A stretch of 5,940 bases of DNA from Geobacter sp. UBA6151 (GTDB lineage Bacteria; Desulfobacterota; Desulfuromonadia; Geobacterales; Pseudopelobacteraceae), in assembly GCA_002423105.1 (NCBI GenBank), contig DIUT01000025.1:1-5940 (forward strand), given 5' to 3'. The position numbers and the translations under genes are program-made. The notes below the pieces were generated by a model that did no database searches, was not told where the DNA came from, and saw nothing but the letters and a program-made list of their open reading frames with translations. Shown here piece after piece: positions 1 through 5,940 of this stretch (the first letter of the stretch is position 1; every line of letters starts with the position of its first letter).

Positions 1-2479
1 TCGGTGGCCGTGAGTTGAATTTTTCGTCGGATATTGACATCATTTATTTTTACGAAACTGATCGCGGGGAGACCGCGGGGATTGACGATGGACGCGGGGG
101 GCGCAAGGGGGTGATTTCGCTTCATGCCTTCTTCAATAAGCTGGCGGAACAGACCACCCGTGCCGTGAACCAGATAACGGAGGACGGTTTTGTCTTTCGG
201 GTTGATGTGGGACTGCGGCCCGAAGGAAAATCCGGTGATATGGCCGTATCGGTGCGGTCTGCCGAGATTTACTATGAATCCTGGGGGCAATCCTGGGAGC
301 GGACCGCCATGCTGAAAGCACGGCCGGTGGCCGGTTCAAAGGAATTGGGGGAACAGTTGCTGCAAACCCTTTCCCCCTTTATTTATCGCAAGTTTCTCGA
401 TTATACCCTGATCGAGGATATAAAATTAATGAAGCAGAAGATCGATGCTTCGCTGACCCGCAATCGCGAAGGAGAATCCAACTTAAAGCTGGGACGTGGC
501 GGCATACGGGAGATAGAATTCTTCATCCAGGCCCTGCAGCTGGTCTACGCCGGTAAAACCCCCCGGTTGCGGGAGCGGAACTCTTTGCTGGCGTTGGAGC
601 TTTTGCGTGAAGCGCGGCTGATTGCCGATGAAGACTGTCTGCACCTGAGCGAAGCATACCGTTTTTTGCGGACAGTCGAACATCGGATACAGGTAGTGCA
701 GGAGCGCCAGACCCACAGCCTGCCTGCCAAGGAAGACGAAATGGTGGCTCTGGCCCGGCGTTGCGGTTTTCTGCGAGAAAACGGCGCGCAGCGTTTCAGG
801 GAGGTGCTGGAACAGCACCGACAGCGGGTGTCAGCCATTTATGGCAGTCTTTTCAACGAGCAGGATCAGGCGGCGCAACAGCAGGTAAACCCGGAAATAC
901 TGTATATGCTGGATGCCAAGTCAGATCCGGATCTGATTATGGATATGCTGGCCCAACGGGGTCTGGAAGATGTGGACCGGGCCATTGAAAATCTGGCCAT
1001 GCTGCGTGGCGGCGCACTGAAGCGTAATACGACGGAGCGGATCCGTCGTATTCTGGCCCGTATCGCTCCTCCATTTCTGCAGGCGTTGCTGGATGCTCCC
1101 GACCCGGACATGGCCCTGGCCAGTGCCGAGCGCTTTTTTGCGGCGGTGTCCGGCCGTTCTGCCACCTTTGCGCTGCTGGCGGAAAACCGTGAAGCTCTGA
1201 AGCTGTTGGCAACGCTCTTCGGCACTTCGGAGTTTTTGTCAAAAATCCTGATCAACCATCCGGAGTTGCTGGAGTCGATGGTGTCACGCACTTACTCTTC
1301 CAGTGTCAAGCCGCAGGAAGTGATGGATGAGGAGCTTTCGTCAGTGCTGTTGCGGGCGGATGGTTTCGAAGAGCAGCTGGATGTATTGCGCCGCTACCGC
1401 CATGAAGAGTTTTTGCGTATCGGACTGAACGATATTCATGGCCATTTCAGCCAGGGCAATATTGCCGTCCAGCTCACCTGTCTGGCGGAGGTTTGCCTTG
1501 AGGCAGCCTACCGCATTGCCGTGGCGGAGCTTGCCCGGTTCGGGCGGCCCTGCTATGAGCAGGATGGTCAGTTGTGCAGCGCTTCCCTGGCGGTCATCGG
1601 CATGGGCAAGATGGGGGGCAGGGAGCTGAACTATCACTCTGACCTGGATATTATCTTTATTTACGACCGACAGGGGATGACCGACGGTGCCAAGCAGCTC
1701 ACCAACCATGAATATTTTGCCAAGCTGGCCCAGAAGCTGATTTCCACCCTTTCCACCCAGACCAGGGAAGGGTATGTCTACAAGCTGGATACCCGTCTGC
1801 GTCCGTCCGGCAATGCCGGTCCCTTGGTCACGTCGCTGGAATCCTTTGCCGAGTACCATCGTAATGAGGCCCAGACCTGGGAACGGCAGGCCCTTGCCAA
1901 AGCGCGCGTGGTGCTGGGTGAACCGGAATTGTCTGGAAATATCGCCAGGGTGATCCGTCAGACGGTTTTCAACGCCAGTCTGAATGCCGAAGGCCGCCGG
2001 GAGATTCATCGCCTGCGCATGCGGATGGAAAACGAGATTGCCAGGGAACGGGAGGGGGCCTACAACATCAAGACTGGTCGGGGTGGTATGGTTGATGTTG
2101 AATTTATCGCCCAGTACCTGCAACTGCGCCACGGCGCCAGTTATCCTACCCTGCAGATTGCCCGCACCGTGGACCTGATTAACGAGGCGGGCAGTCTGGG
2201 GCTTTTGATCGATACGGATGCGCAGGTGTTGGTCAGTGGCTACAAATTTCTGCGCAAGCTGGAAAACCGGCTGCGCCTGATCCATGATCACTCCATTAAT
2301 GACCTGGGAGGCGATCAGCGCTACCTGGACAAGCTGGCCAAACGGCTGGGATATGGCCAGAAGCTGCGCCATCCTGGTCAGGTGCTGATGCAGGATTACG
2401 CGGAAACAACGGAAAAGATCAGAAATGTCTATGACCGGATTCTGGGGGAACAGGCCGGGAGTGAAGAGGAGATACATCC

Positions 2480-2483
<4 letters not shown>
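1..2483 (+). CDS. glnE: Bifunctional glutamine synthetase adenylyltransferase / adenylyl-removing enzyme, 5'-truncated by the window
   Basis: GlnE attaches AMP to, and removes it from, a tyrosine of each glutamine synthetase subunit in the cytoplasm, tuning nitrogen assimilation under PII control. The frame is open from base 3 with no real start in the window; its first residues, GGRELNFSSDID, are the core of the N-terminal (adenylyl-removing) nucleotidyltransferase domain. Its acidic residues are at 30-32, 36-38 and 204-206 (RVDVGLRP). A GlnD-type helical domain follows, with LGRGGIREIEF near 489-521. The second (adenylylating) domain has GMGKMGGRELNYHSDLD at 1599-1649 and its third Asp at 1788-1790 (KLDTRLRPSG). 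The last helical domain has NIKTGRGGMVDVEF near 2064-2105. About 826 codons are present; the family is usually about 950-1000 aa, so roughly 160-200 N-terminal residues are missing. Both active sites look intact. The TGA stop overlaps the proA start. Known of the family: two-domain architecture and activities. Inferred: PII regulation in this organism. Confidence 0.97.
2466..2471 (+). promoter_or_regulatory. Shine-Dalgarno for proA inside the glnE 3' end
   Basis: GAGGAG lies 8 bases before the ATG at 2480, within the last codons of glnE. It supports that ATG as the proA start. With the ATGA overlap at 2480-2483 it fits translational coupling, in which ribosomes finishing glnE re-initiate on proA. 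Confidence 0.75.
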
Positions 2484-3736
<1,253 letters not shown>

Positions 3737-3738
3737 TC

Positions 3739-4341
3739 TCAGGGGGTATCCCCCCAGCGCGCGAAGAGATTATGGCTTATACCCGCCTGATCCAGCACTT
3801 TTCCCACAACAAAGTCTACCAGTGCTTCCATGGTTTGCGGCTGGTGATAAAAGGCGGGCATTGCCGGTACCAGTCGTGCTCCGGCGTGGCAAAGCTTCAG
3901 CATGTTTTCCAGATGGATCGCCGAGAGCGGTGTTTCGCGCGGTACCAGAATCAGTGTGCGTGATTCTTTCAGCATGACATCGGCGGCCCGCTCCAGCAGA
4001 TTACCGGAAATGCCGGCTGCTATCCTGCCCAGGGTACCCATGCTGCATGGGGCCACAATCATGGCGTCAGGCGCGGCGGAGCCGCTTGCTTCTGCTGCCC
4101 ACAGGTCGTTGATGTCGCGCACGTTCAAGTGGTCCAGTGGGGTTTGCCAGCGGTTGGAGAGGTTGTGGGCCACTTCTGCTGGATCGCCCCCCAGTTTAAT
4201 GCCGGTTTCCAGCTGGCAGACGCCGATGCCGCTTGTACTGGCAGTCAGGGTCAGGTTGACGCCAGCCTTCAGCAGTTCCTCGGCCAGCCGCAGCCCGTAG
4301 ATGGCGCCCGATGCGCCGGTTATGGCCAATAGTATCTTCAT
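3739..4341 (-). CDS. ubiX: Flavin prenyltransferase, UbiX/Pad1 family
   Basis: UbiX joins a dimethylallyl group to reduced FMN to make prenylated FMN, the cofactor of UbiD-type reversible decarboxylases used in quinone synthesis and aromatic acid metabolism. The 200-aa product has the usual length and full motif set: Rossmann-like ITGASGAIYGLRLAEEL (7-23), APCSMGTLGRIAAG (97-110), NLLERAADVMLKESR (114-128), VPRETPLSAIHLENMLKL (133-150) and FYHQPQTMEALVDFVVGK (164-181). By comparison with the Pseudomonas enzyme from memory, Ser11, Glu136 and Tyr165 match active-site residues, and Lys181 sits where that enzyme has Arg, a conservative change. The ATG at 4341 is supported by the immediate start of the first beta strand and a modest GAAAGG about six bases upstream on the minus strand. 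The gene is convergent with proA and divergent from the beta-barrel gene. No ubiD is visible, so the decarboxylase served is unknown. Confidence 0.94.
   Translation of the reverse strand: MKILLAITGASGAIYGLRLAEELLKAGVNLTLTASTSGIGVCQLETGIKLGGDPAEVAHNLSNRWQTPLDHLNVRDINDLWAAEASGSAAPDAMIVAPCSMGTLGRIAAGISGNLLERAADVMLKESRTLILVPRETPLSAIHLENMLKLCHAGARLVPAMPAFYHQPQTMEALVDFVVGKVLDQAGISHNLFARWGDTP
3742..3755. repeat. GC hairpin at the proA/ubiX convergent junction
   Basis: GGGGG, TAT, CCCCCC forms a five-pair all-GC stem with a three-base loop. It lies six bases after the proA stop and encodes the last residues of ubiX (WGDTP). Neither strand has a T-run after the stem, so it is not a standard intrinsic terminator. 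It could still slow polymerase or protect the proA mRNA 3' end. Confidence 0.4.
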
Positions 4342-4464
4342 GGAAAACCTTTCTCGCTAAGCGCTTGCCTATCGTACTACGTTGTTTGCTGCAAAGCCAC
4401 CCTGCTCTACTGCCCGTAAAACAGACATATTCTGCTGATTGATTAAGCAGTTTCTGCCCCGGTG

Positions 4465-4499
4465 ACAACAGGCTGCTGTACAAGTCTGCGGCTGTTTGT
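4465..4499. repeat. Imperfect inverted repeat upstream of the beta-barrel promoter
   Basis: The left arm ACAACAGGCTGC (4465-4476) can pair with the right arm GCGGCTGTTTGT (4488-4499) over about 11 pairs, with a one-base bulge on each arm, one G.T pair and an 11-base loop. It ends about ten bases before the -35 element, where activator sites often lie. A regulatory role is inferred from position only. Confidence 0.4.
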
Positions 4500-4509
4500 A
4501 GCGTGATGT

Positions 4510-4537
4510 TTGTCAACATACCGATATTTAACATAAT
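4510..4537 (+). promoter_or_regulatory. Sigma-70-type promoter for the beta-barrel gene
   Basis: TTGTCA (4510-4515, five of six consensus bases) and CATAAT (4532-4537, five of six) are separated by 16 bases in the most AT-rich part of the intergenic region. TAATAT (4534-4539, 18-base spacing) is a weaker alternative -10. Transcription would begin near 4544, giving a leader of about 100 bases before the ATG at 4644. Confidence 0.6.
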
Positions 4538-4584
4538 ATTTTGAGGCATGGCTGTGGTGATGAAATTGGCACGTTTACTGTTAC

Positions 4585-4613
4585 GGTTGTAGGTCAAGTA
4601 AGGCTACTACACC
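4585..4613 (+). other. Possible hairpin in the beta-barrel mRNA leader
   Basis: GGTTGTAG (4585-4592) can pair with CTACACC (4607-4613), giving seven pairs with one bulged T and a 14-base loop. It lies in the predicted leader about 18 bases before the Shine-Dalgarno and leaves that site free. It resembles no riboswitch family I know and may be chance. Confidence 0.3.
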
Positions 4614-4630
4614 AGGAACACCACACTCCA

Positions 4631-4636
4631 AGGAGG
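4631..4636 (+). promoter_or_regulatory. Strong Shine-Dalgarno of the beta-barrel gene
   Basis: A perfect AGGAGG sits seven bases before the ATG at 4644. It fixes that start, since the signal peptide begins exactly there, and suggests efficient translation. Confidence 0.85.
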
Positions 4637-4643
4637 AAACATC

Positions 4644-5399
4644 ATGAAGGTATTTACCCGTACCCTGTTGGCAGCAGCACTCACCCTTATCTGTTCCGGC
4701 GCAGCACTGGCAACGCCATCCGGTCAGATCTGGATTCCATCCACCGACGCAAAGGGATTCAAGGAAGTCAATATCAGCATTGACAACTATGTCCGTTTTT
4801 CCGATGCAGATAATGCCGGTCCCAATTACTATAATGCCGGTGTGACGGTTGGTGTGCTTCCCTTTGAAAAGTTCAAGCTGGAAGTGGGCGTTGACTTTCT
4901 GACTGATGGTGGCGGTTCCATGGGAGCACAGCATCCGCTCTATTTCAACTTCAAAGGCGCTATTCCTGAAGATGCCTTTTTCAACGGGATGCCAGCTCTG
5001 GCAGCCGGTATGTTTGGCATAGGAACTTTTGATCGCGGGGCAACCGGCGGCAACACCACCTCCAATATTGCCTACGGCCTGGTGGCCAAAACCCTGCCGG
5101 TGGTTGGCCGGTTCTCAGTGGGTGGCTATCACGGAGCTGAGAAGAACTTCGGCGCAAAATACAATACCGGTGTTTTGGCTTCCTGGGATCGTACCATGAG
5201 CGAAATTTCTGACAAACTCTGGTTTGCTGTTGATTATATGAGCGGCAACAATGCCTTCGGTGCTGTATCGGTGGGCGCAGCCTGGACCTTTACCCCCAAT
5301 GTGGCGGTGCTGGTTGGCGCTAACGTGTATAATCCGGGTCAAACGACCCTGTATGGCGGCAAGCCCACCTTCACTACCCAGCTTGACATCAACTTTTAA
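4644..5399 (+). CDS. Uncharacterised secreted protein, probable outer-membrane beta-barrel
   Basis: I do not recognise a named family for this 251-aa protein. It opens with a classical Sec signal peptide: basic MKVFTRT, a hydrophobic core at about 8-19, and an ALA cleavage site at 21-23, giving a mature protein from Thr24. Cys17 is not in a lipobox (Ile precedes it), so it is not a lipoprotein. The mature part has no long hydrophobic helix. It is a series of short alternating strands rich in Gly and aromatics, for example EVNISIDNYVRF, NAGVTVGVLPF, FKLEVGVDFL, AYGLVAKTLP and GRFSVGGYHG. It ends in TTQLDINF, with terminal Phe and hydrophobics at -3 and -5, the pattern recognised by the Bam assembly machinery. 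I infer a roughly 10-12-strand outer-membrane barrel, pore or structural; substrate unknown. It has its own promoter, strong Shine-Dalgarno and terminator, so it is probably monocistronic and well expressed. Confidence 0.88.
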   Translation: MKVFTRTLLAAALTLICSGAALATPSGQIWIPSTDAKGFKEVNISIDNYVRFSDADNAGPNYYNAGVTVGVLPFEKFKLEVGVDFLTDGGGSMGAQHPLYFNFKGAIPEDAFFNGMPALAAGMFGIGTFDRGATGGNTTSNIAYGLVAKTLPVVGRFSVGGYHGAEKNFGAKYNTGVLASWDRTMSEISDKLWFAVDYMSGNNAFGAVSVGAAWTFTPNVAVLVGANVYNPGQTTLYGGKPTFTTQLDINF

Positions 5400-5427
5400 A
5401 AAATCTGCTTACAACAGGACGCAATCA

Positions 5428-5455
5428 ACGGGGAGCCTTGTGCTCCCCGTTTTTT
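5428..5455 (+). terminator. Rho-independent terminator of the beta-barrel gene
   Basis: ACGGGGAGC (5428-5436) and GCTCCCCGT (5442-5450) form a perfect nine-pair, GC-rich stem with the five-base loop CTTGT, followed at once by a run of T to 5455. It starts 28 bases after the stop codon. There is no matching T-run for the opposite strand, so it works rightward only. Confidence 0.93.
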
Positions 5456-5465
5456 GTTCTATACT
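5438..5465 (+). promoter_or_regulatory. Possible promoter of the CHASE2 gene, overlapping the terminator
   Basis: TATACT (5460-5465) matches the -10 consensus at five of six bases. The best -35 is TTGTGC (5438-5443, three of six) with a 16-base spacer, placing it in the loop and descending arm of the preceding terminator. Transcription would start near 5472, about 33 bases before the ATG. The -35 is weak, so an activator or another sigma factor may be involved. Confidence 0.4.
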
Positions 5466-5499
5466 CTGGAACAGATCAGTTCATCTCTTTTCCCAGAGT
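5463..5499. repeat. Seven-base inverted repeat before the CHASE2 start codon
   Basis: ACTCTGG (5463-5469) and CCAGAGT (5493-5499) are perfect inverted copies 23 bases apart. The left copy overlaps the putative -10 and the right copy overlaps the only Shine-Dalgarno-like GAG, six bases before the ATG. It could be an operator or, in a longer read-through transcript, a hairpin masking the start. At this length chance is also possible. Confidence 0.3.
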
Positions 5500-5504
5500 C
5501 CGGT

Positions 5505-5940
5505 ATGAAAAAACATTCACTCCGTATAGCCATCGGCCTTGTCATCGTGGCGCTGTTTCTCCTGTACGGCGTGGGTCTGCTGCCGCTACGTTTTATCCAT
5601 CAGCTTGAACTGTGGAGTTATGATCATCGTCTGAATGTTACCATGCCCAAAAGCAAGGATGACCGGATTGTGATTGTGGATATTGACGAGAAGTCACTGG
5701 CTGAAGTCGGGCGTTGGCCCTGGAGCCGCAATGTGGTGGCGCGGATGATGGATCAGCTTTTCGATCACTACCAGGTGGCGGTGGTGGGGTTTGACGTGGT
5801 TTTTGCCGAGCCGGACACCAGTTCCGGCATCCGTGAACTGGAACGTCTTGCCCACGGTCCGCTTAAGGATAATGCAGCGTACAAAAAAGAGCTGGCGCGG
5901 ACGCGGGACAAGCTTGATTACGATGCCCTGCTGGCCTCCC
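5505..5940 (+). CDS. CHASE2-domain membrane sensor protein, 3'-truncated by the window
   Basis: The frame is open from the ATG at 5505 to the window edge (145 codons plus one base). Residues 7-27 form a hydrophobic membrane anchor, preceded by basic residues. The part after it matches the start of an extracytoplasmic CHASE2 domain: LELWSYDHRLN (34-44), the strand DRIVIVDIDEKSLAEVGRWP (53-72) followed by WSR, then VAVVGFDVVFAEPD (91-104) and a charged, probably helical stretch to about 141. CHASE2 domains sense unknown periplasmic signals and are usually followed by further membrane helices and a cytoplasmic output such as adenylate cyclase, histidine kinase or GGDEF. The output here lies beyond the window, so no gene name is given; adenylate cyclase is a plausible guess only. 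The start is chosen because it begins the anchor directly; its Shine-Dalgarno (GAG) is weak. It follows a strong terminator, so it probably starts a new transcription unit. Confidence 0.87.
   Translation, partial: MKKHSLRIAIGLVIVALFLLYGVGLLPLRFIHQLELWSYDHRLNVTMPKSKDDRIVIVDIDEKSLAEVGRWPWSRNVVARMMDQLFDHYQVAVVGFDVVFAEPDTSSGIRELERLAHGPLKDNAAYKKELARTRDKLDYDALLAS

Larger units (their letters stand above)
4342..4643. other. Divergent intergenic region between ubiX and the beta-barrel gene
   Basis: These 302 bases separate the two divergent start codons and hold no convincing protein gene. Reading rightward they contain an imperfect inverted repeat (4465-4499), an AT-rich stretch with a sigma-70-like promoter (4510-4537), a 14-codon upstream ORF (4548-4592), a possible leader hairpin (4585-4613) and the Shine-Dalgarno of the beta-barrel gene. 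An eight-base palindrome AAGCGCTT at 4359-4366 and a small CTGCT/AGCAG hairpin near 4432-4450 lie on the ubiX side. I found no good -35/-10 pair for ubiX on the minus strand; the TTGTCA there (complement of 4462-4467) is followed only by a poor -10. Confidence 0.7.

Noticed and set aside
15..17. TTG as the start of glnE
   Set aside because: The frame is open to the left edge, and the residues before it (GGRE) belong to the conserved nucleotidyltransferase motif, so the gene begins outside the window.
4196..4597. Minus-strand frame crossing the ubiX start and the intergenic region
   Set aside because: It overlaps ubiX out of frame, has no Shine-Dalgarno or recognisable motif, and its upstream half is low-quality sequence across the divergent promoter.
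4540..4643. Cyclic di-GMP (GEMM) or other riboswitch in the beta-barrel leader
   Set aside because: Riboswitches are frequent in Geobacter leaders, but I see none of the conserved GEMM core or other known aptamer motifs; only a simple hairpin.
4644..4715. Lipoprotein signal at Cys17 of the beta-barrel protein
   Set aside because: Ile sits directly before the Cys, where Gly, Ala or Ser is needed, while a good ALA signal peptidase I site follows at 21-23.
4541..4783. Plus-strand 80-codon frame overlapping the beta-barrel start
   Set aside because: It runs out of frame through a clear signal-peptide gene with a perfect Shine-Dalgarno and has His/Arg-rich shadow composition.
5251..5508. Plus-strand 85-codon frame across the end of the beta-barrel gene and the terminator
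   Set aside because: It is out of frame with the real gene and reads through a strong intrinsic terminator.

Overview
The window is an ordinary chromosomal stretch of a Gram-negative bacterium. A glutamine synthetase adenylyltransferase gene, a proline biosynthesis gene, a UbiX-type flavin prenyltransferase, a signal-peptide-bearing beta-barrel protein and the start of a CHASE2 sensor protein point tentatively to a Geobacter/Pelobacter-like member of the Desulfuromonadales. That assignment rests on gene content, moderately high GC and general protein character. No marker gene settles it.

Layout. (1) Bases 1-2483, plus strand: glnE without its 5' end; reading starts inside the first nucleotidyltransferase domain. 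(2) 2480-3736, plus: complete proA, overlapping glnE by four bases (ATGA) and so probably translationally coupled to it. (3) 3739-4341, minus: complete ubiX, convergent with proA with two bases between the stop codons. (4) 4342-4643: a 302-bp divergent intergenic region with a good sigma-70-like promoter for the rightward gene, an imperfect inverted repeat and a possible leader hairpin. (5) 4644-5399, plus: a 251-aa secreted protein that looks like an outer-membrane beta-barrel, with a strong Shine-Dalgarno and a clear intrinsic terminator at 5428-5455. (6) 5505-5940, plus: first 145 codons of a membrane-anchored CHASE2 protein, cut by the window end.

How the genes relate. glnE and proA both act around glutamate: GlnE sets glutamine synthetase activity by adenylylation, and ProA makes glutamate-5-semialdehyde for proline. 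ubiX makes prenylated FMN for UbiD-type decarboxylases; no ubiD lies in the window. The beta-barrel gene appears monocistronic. The CHASE2 gene starts a new unit whose possible promoter overlaps the preceding terminator.

I found no mobile element, CRISPR array, tRNA, rRNA or recognisable riboswitch, and no convincing new system. The points worth a second look are the uncharacterised beta-barrel protein with its structured upstream region, and the compact terminator/promoter junction before the CHASE2 gene.
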